64,000 bases of DNA from Doryteuthis pealeii (GCA_023376005.1 CM042176.1:12957194-13021193), one strand, 5' to 3'. Positions 37,392-48,573 are shown, counted from the first letter of the stretch. Numbers and translations are program-made. Notes: generated from the letters alone by a model not told the origin.

Positions 37392-37529
37392 TTGGTGACA
37401 AAGGAACAGTCACAACCATTTTGGTTTCATGCATCAGCAATCATCAGGTGAAGATGTTTCAAATTAAGTTCACCTGATGATTGCTGACGCATGAAACCAA
37501 AATGGTTGTGACTGTTCCTTTGTCACCAA
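37392..37529. repeat. palindrome whose arms each form a hammerhead-like fold
   Basis: Arms of about 60 bp (TTGGTGACAAAGGAACAGTC and so on) flank a 14-bp centre. In the right arm TCAC (37470-37473) pairs with GTGA (37508-37511), CTGATGA is at 37474-37480, a TGC/GCA stem follows, GAAA is at 37493-37496, and ACCA (37496-37499) pairs with TGGT (37503-37506), leaving U17 at 37507. The left arm gives the same fold on the minus strand. Confidence 0.7.
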
Positions 37530-37572
37530 ATAAATAGATATGTAAAACCTTTATATATTTATTTTATTTTAT

Positions 37573-37624
<52 letters not shown>

Positions 37625-38259
37625 ATGTGTATGGTTGGCACTATTATACTTGAAGAACCGGTAGTAATCCAACGTACAGTGTTATTAGAAGAGTGCTCAA
37701 TATCTGTGATAGAGCGTTAAACACTTTCGTTGCCTGATGACTGCCGCAGAGCAAGAAACCAATGGTAGCAAAATTGTTCCAATGATAATAAATATAAGCT
37801 AACACTTTTATTTATTTCTCTCTCTCTCTCTCTCTATTATATATATATATATATATATAGATATAATCCAAAAGTCCAGAGAAGAAATCTTCCTTACGAC
37901 ACAAGAGGTTTATTTAAACAAAACCAAGTCGCAGTTTGAGAGCTCAATGTGTGCTCTTAATGTTAGAGTCACAGAGCAAATACATTCGCATCTGATGAGT
38001 CGGGAGATTTAGACTATTTGTCTAAGCTCCCTGAAATAGACTATAATGCTAAATCTCTAAGTCTTTTGTTATTTCTTTACTTATATATATAGATATATAG
38101 ATAGATAGAGACAGAGAGAGAAAGAGTGTTTTTAACTTGACCAGCGGGTGTATCACAGGTATTATTCACAAGGAATATTTTGATATGAATTTTGTGTCAT
38201 TAAACTAAATAAGAAAAAAGCCTTTAGCAAACAATCATTGATTCACTCAGCTTTAGTAT

Positions 38260-38312
<53 letters not shown>

Positions 38313-38929
38313 TTAACTTGACCAGTGGGCGTATCAGGCGTTATTCACAAGGACAGAATTGGTCATTGTCCAATAAAAACATCTTGATGAATTAGGTCAG
38401 TTCATCAGCAAACTGTCCAACCGGTCATTTATATGAATCACTCGCCAAGTTAACAAACAAAATCCTTTTTAATCTCTTTCTGCCCCCAAAAGATAAAGAC
38501 CAGATTTTTTTTTATTGTTTTCAAGGTGATAAATTCATCCTCAGAGTGTTGGATTTTACGGCATGTCAATCCTTGTTGGGTTATTTTATGCCAAAGACGT
38601 TTTTGTTTTATTCATTCCTGGTGAATACTCATGCTATGTATTCTGTCTGTTTTTTTTTAGGAGGGGAGGTTTTGATTTAGATAAACAGGAATGTCTTAGT
38701 TTTAGGTGATTGGCTGGCTGGTTGGTTGGATTTTTTATGGCATGTCAATCCCTATTTGGTTATTTTATGCCAAAGACGTTTTTGTTTTATTCATTCCTGA
38801 TAAGTATTCAACATTTTATAAATCAATTTTTTAAACATTTTTTAAACTTGTTTTTTCTTTCTTTTTGGCACAGTCGATAGGAAAGAATTGGTTCACAAGG
38901 AATGCCACAAACCCAATCAACAACTGACC

Positions 38930-39290
38930 TCCGGATTTTCAAATTCAGTGTTTTCCTTCTCCTAGACTGGTTACCTATCGAAGGTTTGTCCAGTCTGCCC
39001 TACTATTTTACCCATAGCTGGAGGGAGAATAGATGGATTCATACCTTTCCCAAGGGTATTTTTTTCCTTCTCCTAGACTGGTTACCTATCGAAGGTTTGC
39101 CCAGTCTGCCCTACTATTTTACCCATAGCTGGAGGAGAATAGATGGATTCATACCTTTCCTAAGGGTATTTTTTCCTTCTCCTAGACTGGTTACCTATCG
39201 AAGATTTGCCCAGTCTGCCCTACTATTTTACCCATAGCTGGAGGGAGAATAGATGGATTCATACCTTTCCCAAGGGTATTTATTGGGACA
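38930..39290 (-). repeat. three tandem units from SINE family B (about 113 bp each)
   Basis: Each unit carries CTCCTAGACTGGTTACCTAT, CAGTCTGCCCTACTATTTTA and ACCTTTCCCAAGGGTAT, the reverse complement of the SINE B body. Only this internal part is repeated. Confidence 0.85.
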
Positions 39291-39385
39291 CAATTATATA
39301 GTATCAAATATTTCTATCTAATATTAATAATTTATTCACAATTGTATGCTTTCAAGTAACTCTTCATATTTAATAATAATAATAA

Positions 39386-39850
39386 TCTATTAATAATGGA
39401 GATTGTCTGTATTTCTGTCTGTAACAAAAACTATGTCATAGCTCTACGTCACAGCTTACGTCACAATATTCTTATGCTATATACACTTAAAATTTGAGTA
39501 AGCAATTTTAAAAATTGTTTTTTTACTCTCGTCCTTTTTTCTTTTTTTTACAGTAACAAGAAGTTAACTAAAAAGTTCACAAATAAATAAATACCTACGA
39601 TTTTGTGTAAAATTGATGTGGAAAATATTCAAAATAATTGTTTGATTATTACATGCACACAACATTTTATTTGAGAGGGACGGGGGTTCGGTTTTCATTT
39701 CAAATTGTTTTATTTTGTTTTCTCCTTTAATAAATATGAGGATTTTGCTTACTTATAATACAAACTTAATTAATTTAACTCCCACCCTCTCAGGCAATGT
39801 CTTTCAAAAATTAATTTTTACGACGCCCGGAGGGTGTTTTCTGTTTCTAG
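39386..39850 (+). mobile_element. non-autonomous Helitron copy 6
   Basis: TCTATTAATAATGGAGATT start after A; hairpin CGCCC-gga-GGGTG near 39824-39836; end TTTCTAG before host T. 465 bp. It sits inside a diverged copy of the 48-bp repeat sequence, whose halves continue on both sides. Confidence 0.85.
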
Positions 39851-40139
39851 TATTAATAATTTATTCACAATTGTATGCTTTCAAGTAACTCTTTATATTT
39901 AATAATAATAATAATAATAATAATGATGATGATAATTTGTATGCATTCAGTTTTCAAGCATCTATTGTACCTAATTTTTAAACAGATATATTTGACCCAT
40001 AGATGGGACTAGGAGATACTACCATTTTGGGCCAGAGTGAACCTGGGAGTAATAAAAACGCGCTATGTGAACTCAGGTCGACGAGTCCATTTCCTACAAC
40101 TTTAACCATTATGCATTAATAATAGTCATTTGTTTGCAT

Positions 40140-40600
40140 ACACTTATATGGTTTCAAATAACTAATAATAATAATAATCCTTAGTAAATAATTATAGCTT
40201 CAAGTAACTATTCTTAACACAAATAATTTGCACACAGTTAGTTATATGGTTTCAAGTAACTAATAATAATAATAATAATAATCCTTAGTAAATAATTATA
40301 GCTTCAATTAACTATTCTTAACACAAATAATTTGCATACAATTATATGGTTTCAAATAACTAATAATAATAATCCTTAGTAAATAATTATAGCTTCAATC
40401 AACTATTCTTAACACAAATAATTTGCATACAGTTATATGGTTTCAAGTAACTAATAATGATAATCCTTAGTAAATAATTATAGCTTCAATCAACTATTCT
40501 TAACACAAATAATTTGCATACAATTATATGGTTTCAAGTAACTAATAATAATAATCCTTAGTAAATAATTATAGCTTCAATTAACTATTCTTAACACAAA
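40140..40600. repeat. about 115-bp tandem repeat, four units
   Basis: Each unit combines TAATAATAAT, CCTTAGTAAATAATTATAGC, CTATTCTTAACACAAATAAT and TTATATGGTTTCAAGTAAC. The last piece is shared with the 48-bp minisatellite, so this is a second, longer repeat built from the same sequence. Confidence 0.85.
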
Positions 40601-41204
40601 TAATCTGGAGTGGTAGTACCTGTTAGGGTCCCATCTATGGGTTAAATAGAAAAACATGAGTTTATAAACAAAATTGATTATCAATTAAGAATGAATTTAT
40701 TTCAAAACTTTGTCCTTAGTAAATAATTATAGCTTCAATTAACTATTCTTAATACAAATAATTAGTTATATGGTATAAAGTGTTATTATCAAATACAAAT
40801 AATTTGAAAACAGATCTATTGAACATATAGATGGAATCCTAACAGGTGCTACCACTTTATGTCAGAGTGGACCTGAGAGTAATAGCAATGAAGAGGTACT
40901 TCACACTCCCCAAAGCTCCACAATTGGAGCTTCAACAGCAGTTTAACATCATAACCCAGGACACTAAGACCCTCAGCTACCGCCTTCTAGCACACATATG
41001 ATAAAAAAGATTAAGAGTTTGCCATAAGTACAATCGGGTTGGGACAATTATATGCCGAAGACATTTTGTTTTATTTATTATTGTTACGATTTTTGTGGCC
41101 ATTCTTAGGCTTCAAGCAAGAGTCTAATGGTGTTTGGGGTTTAGGTTAGTTAGTTGGAATTTACAGCATATCAACCCTTGTTGGGTTTGTATTATTTAGA
41201 TTAT

Positions 41205-41645
41205 TCGGACTATTGTCCTCATCTTTTATTGTTATATACACGTTTCGGCCAAAGTGCCTCCAGTCTTCTTCAGATGTTTCTTGTCTGAATCTTCGAGACG
41301 AGGCTTGATAATTTCTATTATTTGGATTTTTCTGACTATTGTCCTCATCTTTATTGTTATCTACACAACGTTTCGGACAATGTGCCCCCAGTCTTCTTCA
41401 GATGTTTCTTGTCTGAATCTTCGAGACGAGGCTTGATAATTTCTATTATTTGGATTTTTCTGACTATTGTCCTCATCTTTATTGTTATCTACGCAACGTT
41501 TCGGACAATGTGCCTCCAGTCTTCTTCAGATGTTTCTTGTCTGAATCTTCAAGACGAGGCTTGATAATTTCTATTATTTGGATTTTTCTGACTATTGTCC
41601 TCATCTTTATTGTTATCTACACAACGTTTCAGACAATGTGATATC
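41205..41645 (-). repeat. 128-bp tandem repeat, four units, each with a hammerhead-like core on the minus strand
   Basis: Units begin near 41210, 41335, 41463 and 41591. On the minus strand each full unit contains CTGAAGAAGACTGG, then GTCCGAAAC (GGCC in the first unit) and a TTGT/ACAA stem. The order and spacing match a hammerhead ribozyme core, but a convincing cleavage triplet is missing. The related dispersed copies are at 44950-45125 and 58850-58985. Confidence 0.8.
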
Positions 41646-41924
41646 TAGCCTTCATCATGAATTTCTTGTTGAACTCGGGGTTTGAAGAGGGTTCCTGAGT
41701 TCGAAGAGAAGGTTCTCAAGTTTCACAAAATAACCCAAGAAGGGTTGACATGCCGTAAAATCCAACCAATCAGCCAACCAAACCAATAAATGATCATGTG
41801 TTTGAAATTCCATTAATGGTCTTTATAGTGGGTCAGTGAAAGAAGGACTGAAGATTTTAGTCGTAGAGTAACAGTTCAGTGGTTAGAGCTTTAGAGTAGA
41901 CAATGAAAGGCTGGTGGAATGTAT

Positions 41925-42008
41925 CTACTGAGAGAGAGAGAAAGAGAGAGTGAGAGACTGACAAACTGAGAGACAGACAGACACACACACACACATAGAG
42001 AGAGATAT

Positions 42009-42079
<71 letters not shown>

Positions 42080-42178
42080 CACACACACACACATATATAT
42101 ATACAGAGAGATACAGAGAGAGAGAGAGAGAGACACACACACACACATATATATATATGAGAGAGAGAGAGAGATGGA
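41925..42178. repeat. compound GA/CA/TA microsatellite
   Basis: Alternating GA, CA and TA runs, with three overlapping low-complexity frames on the minus strand that I discard. Confidence 0.95.
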
Positions 42179-42599
42179 ATGGAACCGTGTCTACAATGGT
42201 CAGTACTTTCTTTAAAATAAGAAAAAAGAGAAAAAAAGAAGACAGGTAAGAGAGTCCTCAACACCTGAGAAATTCACACCTGTTCGATTAACACAATGAC
42301 AGAGAGTATAATTTGTGTAGCCAATGTTAATACACAGGCCTAAATACTATTTCTCTCTACAAGCTTACATTAGGGCATGGCTGGCATCCTTCCGTCTACG
42401 AGAGACGATAGAGTAGTGTCTAAATTTTTTTCAAAAACTACATGGCCTGGGCGGGTTCATATGGAGGATGAGCTGTTGCCTAAGCAGCAAATCCCCCCTC
42501 ATAACTATTAGAAATTTCAAAGAGTTGTAATTTCTTTGATCTAAGAAATCCAAAAATGCCACCAGAATTGCCCTAAAACCAACCCTTTTCATGTTATAA

Positions 42600-43646
42600 G
42601 GCTGCCAACTTGTACCTGGGCCTTGGTGGAGCATACTGTGACATATGCGACCACTCCAGACCTGACTGTCATGATCCAGTCATCGTACAAGCAGGGTTTG
42701 AAATCACCAGAATAGTTGCTGACTTACACTCCTTATTTGAAGAGGTGGGAGATGATGATGGGAACATTGTAAAACGTCGCAATGATTATGAAACACGTAA
42801 AGGATTGACAAACAAGCCAATTCCAAATCATGAAGTGATCTCGTTACAAGTTCTTCATGCATTGCTACGAACATTCGACCATTACATGAAGATTGCTGTC
42901 CATCTGAAAGCTGAAGTGTTCGAATGGACGGAATTGGAGGCTTCTTGTTATCACCAATTCCTCACAGATGCCAAAAAGGTGATACAGAAGCAACGCGAGG
43001 AGGTGATAGGGAAGAGATGGGACTTCCCTGAACAGACAAAGGAGGAACCTCCACAACTGGAAACACCGCCAGACGTATCTTGCATCATGGTGGAAGAAAA
43101 ATCGTCATCCAGATGTTACCCGATCAATTTCAAAGTGTGATCTCACAGATTGGACAGTATCTTTCAGTCATTGACATCAGCGTCAAAGAGTACAAAAACC
43201 TTTGTACCACTCTTTACCTGCTCTACCTCAAAAGCTTCCCCACCCCACAGAAGAAGAAATCAGCAAAACCAGAAGATGAAACGTGGATAAGTGTCCCACC
43301 AACCCTACACAAACTCCTCACCCACTCGTGGGAACTCATTGAGATGAACGACAGTTGTGGGTTGAAATGTTTTGAGGAATCCGGTTTGAAAGCCAACAAC
43401 AAAGCGATTTGATCAATCCGCCTTAAGTTGTCTCGAAAGACTTCTCAGTCTGACAACTTGGAGGATGTCATCAACAGATTGTGGTTGGGATCAGATCCAA
43501 AAGTTTACAACATCCGGCTCCAAGCGCAACCGTACTGCAAACATTGCACTGAGTATGGACATTTGACCAGATACTGCAGGAAAGCCAGCCCAATATTTGG
43601 TCCTCTGAGTAATGATGATGCTCTGTTTGACGATTTGTGTAATTAA
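42600..43646 (+). pseudogene. Transib/RAG1-like transposase remnant (C-terminal part, frameshift and stop)
   Basis: Three adjoining frames form one decayed gene. 42610-43080 reads GGAYCDICDHSR (a CxxC zinc pair) and continues to KIAVHLKAEVFEWTE. A frame change near 43077-43082 leads into GGRKIVIQMLPDQF. After an in-frame TGA at 43410-43412 it continues RKTSQSDNLEDVINRLWLGS, then the zinc motif CX2CX3GHX4C at 43536-43577, and TAA at 43646. The EEx..NK block followed by RK.S....EDV...L..SDP and the C-terminal CCGHC motif are shared by Transib transposases and RAG1-like proteins as I know them. The catalytic Glu expected before NNK aligns by eye to Lys at 43389-43391. The N-terminal half with both catalytic Asp residues is absent. 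I see no terminal repeats. It cannot encode an active enzyme. Confidence 0.75.
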
Positions 43647-43689
43647 ATAAAGTGATTTTTTTAAATTCATTGTTTCAAGAGGTTAATTT

Positions 43690-44110
43690 ATTTTAATTCA
43701 ATTTTCTTTTCAATATCATACGCTTCCAGCTGACCCTCGGGAAGATACACCTGCAAATTTGTTTTGGGCCAAAAATGCCCAAATACAGTTTGGTAATTTG
43801 GCCCCAGATCCCACAAAAATTGAAATTTTTAGAAAATTATTTTTGCTTAGAAATTGGCAATAAAAATAGCAATACGCTTCCAACATGCCCTCAACCAATA
43901 TCAGGGGATTATTTTAAGGGAAGATATGTCCGAAAACATGTTTTTGGCGCGCTTTTAGCCCAAAACCCAAATATGGCAATTTGGGCCCAGATCCCCCAAA
44001 ATTCGAAAAAAATTTAATTCACTGAAATTGGCTTAGTAATACGCTTCCAACAAGCCCTCAACCATTATCAGGGGATTATTTTAACCCTAGATATTATACT
44101 ATTTCCCACT
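43690..44110. repeat. two related units after the Transib-like remnant
   Basis: ATACGCTTCCA, CCCTCAACCA, ATCAGGGGATTATTTTAA and TTTGGGCCCAGATCCC(CC) recur about 160-170 bp apart (43720, 43873, 44040). Not recognised. Confidence 0.6.
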
Positions 44111-44576
44111 CTGTGCGCAAGTGGCTGTGCAGGCCAATTCTTGAGTGGCAGTCTTTTTGGTGCACTGACTGCACATAAAATGTGATGCTTTCTGGGGCTA
44201 CTGTTTTTTCTCCTTCTTTCTGGATCTCATTGCTGTGGAGGCTACTCTCCTCTCCACCTCACTCCTCTTTGTGTCTTGGTTAACATTAAGGCACCAGACC
44301 ACTCAATTTTCTGCATCTACCAGCTGCATGTTTGTGTCAATGTGGCATATCCTCATGTCTCTCCAACAGACACTTATAAAACATAGGTGGGGGTCTACCT
44401 ACCAATCGGGAGCCTTTTACTAGTTCGCCATACAAAAGACCTTTCAGGATGCGGCCATTTTCCATCCTCCTGACATGACCAAACCAGCGTCGTAATAATT
44501 AAATTATCATACTGTGGTATATCTACAGGTCCCGTTAGTCAAAAAGTAAATGAACTAATCTAGAAATAATTCCATC

Positions 44577-44825
44577 TGGGTTAGCTCAGTCGGTAGAGCG
44601 TTCGGCTAGAAACCACAAGGTTCCTAGTTTGATACCGGTCCTCGCCAACTCAGTGTATGAGTAGCACAGGGATCTGTGCGGTAAAGTAAGGAGCTGATGG
44701 TAGGTGTGGCGCTCCACCTCATACGCTAAAATAATCTACTTGGTCTAGCGCAAGTGAAAAGGGGATAGACCCCCTCGCTGATTGGCGGATACTGACTTTA
44801 GGTCGCCCCGACGACTTTATTTACA
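44577..44825 (+). mobile_element. tRNA-headed SINE, family A
   Basis: Complete copy: GTTAGCTCAGTCGGTAGAGC head, GTTTGATACCGG box B, body and CCCGACGACTTTATTTA end. Confidence 0.85.
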
Positions 44826-44944
44826 ATGGGGGAAGGGGGGGATCAAGCTAGTTATTATTGTCCAACTTCTGAAAAATATCCGTTAATTTTTCTCACTCAT
44901 CTATATCTAAAATGAAATTTGAGGTGTGCGTGGTGTAACGGTTA

Positions 44945-45235
44945 CTAGTAGTATTTGGACTATTGTCCTTATCTTTATTGTTATCTGTACATTTCGGCCG
45001 ATGTGGCTTCCGGCCTTCTTCAGGTATTTCTTGTCAGACTCGGGAACCTTCTTGTTGTAATTGGGAGCCATCACGGAACTTTGAACCTAACCCTTTATTC
45101 AGTCCATGGGGGTATCCTGTTCTCATTCTGCTAACCATAGCTGGGATACAGGTGTTAAGCTGTGTTAATTATTATTCTATGTTAATGCTGTCCCTGACCA
45201 GAATTGAACCTGCAGTCTAGAGATAACTGTCACTT
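44945..45235 (-). repeat. dispersed repeat with hammerhead-like core
   Basis: Minus strand carries CTGAAGAAGGCC and GGCCGAAATG, plus the upstream piece AGGTTCAAAGTTCCGTGATG shared with 58850-58885. The 5' side joins a SINE B head fragment (GTGCGTGGTGTAACGGTTA) at 44924. Confidence 0.6.
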
Positions 45236-45513
45236 AGAACTGTCTTAAACTAACTCCTTTATCCACTAGGCTATGTGTCCAATTGGACTAATAATACTAA
45301 TCAAGCCTCATCTAAAAAAAAATTCAGAGATCTAGTAAGGGTTACCTTTGTAGGAAATAGACACAGCGAACCAATAAAAAAAAAAAAAATCTTCATACAA
45401 TGACTGCTATTTACACAGTAGCATTGCAACCAACAAAGCCTTCATCAGATGATGACTCTGGGTTCAGGCATGGTTTCGGGGCCGAAGCATCATTACCACT
45501 AACCCAGAGTATC

Positions 45514-45795
45514 TCACGATACCACCAGACTTTGTCGATTTGATGTCACAATATAGGACTGCCATATCCACGCTGATGTGGTTAGAGCTTTCTCCTGAAT
45601 CTTTAAGTATTTCCTTTTGTCTGGTGGAGAAAGTCCAAGTTTAGACAAAAATGCCGAGGTTGAGTTGGTAATAAATCCCCGGCATCCGACTTCAATGGGA
45701 AATACATTTGTTATCCATCCGTTTCTGATGCATTGTTCACATAGGTCTTCATATTTTTCCAACTTCCACTGATGGGCCCAATCAAAATCCTGGAC
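45514..45795 (-). pseudogene. retrotransposon protein remnant (PVEVGCRGF-type C-terminal domain)
   Basis: The minus frame reads WAHQWKLEKYEDLCEQCIRN and then GWITNVFPIEVGCRGFITNS and LLS..LG-like residues. The K-Y-x-D/E-L...C...GW....PVEVGCRGF pattern is a segment I recall as common near the end of retrotransposon-type polyproteins in fish and invertebrates. No reverse transcriptase domain is visible upstream, so this is a fragment. Confidence 0.6.
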
Positions 45796-45930
45796 GAGAC
45801 TGTTTGCATTTCACATAATGTTAATATCCTGGCTTTTTAACACTTGTATGGAATACAGTTGAGGAGGAGAAGGAAAACTGAATTTAAACCTGTTAAACTT
45901 TGTTTAAAAAGAATTGACCTTGTGCGATGG
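45795..45930 (+). mobile_element. SINE family B fragment
   Basis: GACTGTTTGCATTTCACATA to GAATTGACCTTGTGCG, lacking the head and the central CCCTTGGGAAAGG block. Confidence 0.6.
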
Positions 45931-45949
45931 CATTTACATAGTATATGGT

Positions 45950-46310
45950 GGGAATAATTTGCATACCGGTTTTAATAAAACAGGGTTTAATAAATAATTA
46001 GTTGATATTGATTTCTAATATTGTTTTATTCTCAAACGTATTAAAAGCAATCCTATGTATAATTCTATATTGAAATCATTTACAATAAAATAAAAATAAG
46101 CAATCTTTTTTTGTGTTTGTATTTAATTTTATAAGTCTTTATAATTAATATAATATTCAATTATATTAAAGTTTGAATACTTGTGCCTGGAAGGTGATTT
46201 TTTTGGTTAAAATTGCAAATTGTGGTCAAAATTAAAATTTGGCTTGGGCATAGATTTTAATGAATTTAATCATTACTAAGGACACGATTTAATGTTATTT
46301 TTTTATTTGT
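45950..46310. repeat. Helitron-related 3' part plus unrelated tail, first of two direct copies
   Basis: ATTTGCATACCGGTTTTAATAAA, in part, resembles the interior of the Helitron copies, as does the weak hairpin TGCCTGGAAGGTG. The following stretch (GGCTTGGGCATAGATTTTAA) is part of another dispersed repeat. The same 350 bp recurs at 46812-47180. Confidence 0.7.
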
Positions 46311-46379
46311 AACGTAATGGTATTTTCACAGTACCAAAATGATATAAGTAACGTAGCGGCGATATATTCACTGTACTAA

Positions 46380-46700
46380 AAAGGCATTCTGCACGTGGCG
46401 GTCATCTTGTTGAGAAGTTATATTTCTCGCGTTGTACATGCAAGAAATATATCTTCACAAGCTTAGCTTTTATTTCCAGGGCTCGTCTCGTGGGTTGTGT
46501 CAGAGAGGAGGAAAGGCAGAGAGAAAACTGTTAAATTACTGTGACCCCATACTAGGCACCAGAGGCCCGTCTGTTTCCCTATGCGTCCGAAAGCAAAAAG
46601 AGACCGGTACCTTTCTTCGTTGTTCCACGTGACCACGTGACTTCCAGTTCCGGTCAACACTTAATTCTTCATTCAGGGGTCACGCCCCGGTCAATCATCA
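46380..46700. other. less AT-rich, non-repetitive island
   Basis: Between two direct repeat copies lies about 300 bp with CpG-containing sequence, a CACGTGACCACGTGAC double E-box-like motif at 46626-46641 and TTCCGG at 46650. Short frames are open on both strands but no domain is recognised. It might be a promoter or first exon of an unannotated transcript, or an old retroposed piece. Confidence 0.3.
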
Positions 46701-46811
46701 TTCATCCTGTTTTATGCTCATCACTATTTTTTTTAAACCTTTACTCTCTCACTTATTTCTTTCTTCCTCCCCCTTCCATTATTAGTCCTTGCCAAATCAA
46801 TCTTGCTACAA

Positions 46812-47180
46812 GTATATGGTGGGAATAATTTGCATACCGGTTTTAATAAAAGTGTTTAATAAATAATTACTTGATATTATTGATTTCTAATATTATTGTT
46901 TTATTCTCAAACATTAAAAGCAATCCTATGTATAATTTTTATATTGAAATCAATTAGAATAAAGTAAAAATAATCTTTTTTGTGTTTGTATTTAATTTTA
47001 TAAGTTTTTCTAATTCAATATAATATTCAATTATATTAAAGTTTAAATACTTGTGCCCGGAAGGTGATTTTTTTGGTTAAAATTGCAAATTGTGGTCAAA
47101 ATTAAAATTTGGCTTGGGCATAAATTTTAATGAATTTAATTATTAATAAGGACACGATTTAATGTTATTTTTAACTTAAA
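46812..47180. repeat. second direct copy of the 45.95 kb repeat
   Basis: Nearly identical to 45950-46310, separated by about 500 bp of less AT-rich sequence. Its tail forms the left arm of the inverted repeat at 47090-47580. Confidence 0.75.
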
Positions 47181-47580
47181 TTTTAACTGTTAGTTGTGTT
47201 TAAGGAAAAAATAGACAAAATAAAACAGATGAATGATAAGACTAGTCAGAATTAATAAACATGTACAAACAAAAAACGTACTTTCTATTTCAATATTACA
47301 GGGGACGCGTACTTTTCTTAAGTATGGATAACTAAAAGTGTAATAATCTGTGTATTCTATGTTAATAAATTCTCGGAAAATATTTATCTCCCTTAAAAAT
47401 TAGTTCTCTTGTGGCCCTCTGTAGGAAAATAATGTCCAATGAAAAACGGTTAAAACACAACTAATGGTTAAAATTTAAGTAAAAAAATAACATAAATCCT
47501 GTCCTTAGTAATAATTAAAATCTATGCCCAAGCCAAATTTTTCCGTTTTGATTTTGATGATTTCTAGTTTTTATAATTAC
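47085..47580. mobile_element. inverted-repeat element (arms about 130 bp)
   Basis: TTTGGCTTGGGCATAAATTT, AATAAGGACACGATTTAATG and AACTGTTAGTTGTGTTTAA on the left recur inverted on the right. A single arm also occurs at 46190-46300 and 29095-29185. The centre has no coding frame. Confidence 0.7.
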
Positions 47581-47847
47581 GTTATTTGTGGCCTTGTTTT
47601 CATTCTGGATGCATTGCTGTGTTAAATATGGCAAAAGTTTGTATGAAGAGGTAAGTGGCCATACAGCTGCTTTTTTTTATGTGGGGCTGCTTCGTATTTA
47701 ATTCAAGACAGCATAATTCTAGGAGTTCCCATCTAGCCTCTTCTCTAGGCATTTCATTAGAGTCCAAGTGGTACAGCCATACAGTAGTACTAATATGGCT
47801 ACTGATTGCATTGATGCTTAACTTATAATCTAAGGGAGCAAAAAAAC

Positions 47848-48062
47848 GTCAGTAGCTCAGTCAGTAGAGCGTTCAGCTAGAAGCCACAAGGTTCCTAGTT
47901 TATACCGACCCTCACCAACTCAGCGTATGAGTAGCACAGGTATCTGTGCGATAAAGTAAGGAGCTGATGGTAGTGTGGGGCTCCACCTCAGACGCAAAAA
48001 CATCTCCTTGGTCAGGAGATTGTGAAAAATACCAACTTTAGGCCACCCCGATGACTTTGAAT
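47848..48062 (+). mobile_element. tRNA-headed SINE, family A, with internal deletion
   Basis: Head GTAGCTCAGTCAGTAGAGCG with a damaged box B (TAGTTTATACC). Part of the body (GGGATAGACTCCCTCGCTGA) is deleted. Confidence 0.8.
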
Positions 48063-48295
48063 CAAATACAATAAGCATTTTTTTAATGTTTGTTGTTACA
48101 AGTTAAATCTTTAAAATTAAACTTTAAATCATTTATTACAGAATTGATAGGTTGCCTATAAATTATATACGGTAGTATAGAAATTAAATGAAAAATTATG
48201 GTAATTATGAATCATGGAGAAGAAAGAAAGAAAGAAAGAAAAAAAAGGCGTAAAAGTAAATTGACAGCCCTTGGCCTTTTGTTGACCTTGTAGAA

Positions 48296-48573
48296 CAGGG
48301 GTCAGCAAGCCTCAGCCCTCAAGTGGTTTTTGTTTGGCTAACTTAACAGTTGGACTGACTATCCAATTAGTATTGATTAGAAATACAGTAGTTTGATTCA
48401 GAGGCAAGGATTTTTTTATTTAAACTTTTAAAAAAAACAAAAAAAAAACAACTTTTTGGACAGAGCGGTTTGAGCTCAAGAAAGTTTATTTGCCTTATAT
48501 CTAATACCAAGGCCATTCACTGAGACACTTCATAGCCAATTGACCCTTCTCTCCAACAGGTTGCTGACCCCTG
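48296..48573. mobile_element. non-autonomous hAT element (278 bp) with perfect 8-bp target duplication
   Basis: Terminal repeats CAGGGGTCAGCAA and TTGCTGACCCCTG flank a body without coding capacity. TTGTAGAA is repeated at 48288-48295 and 48574-48581. The body includes ACAGAGCGGTTTGAGC. The undamaged duplication suggests a fairly recent insertion. Confidence 0.9.
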
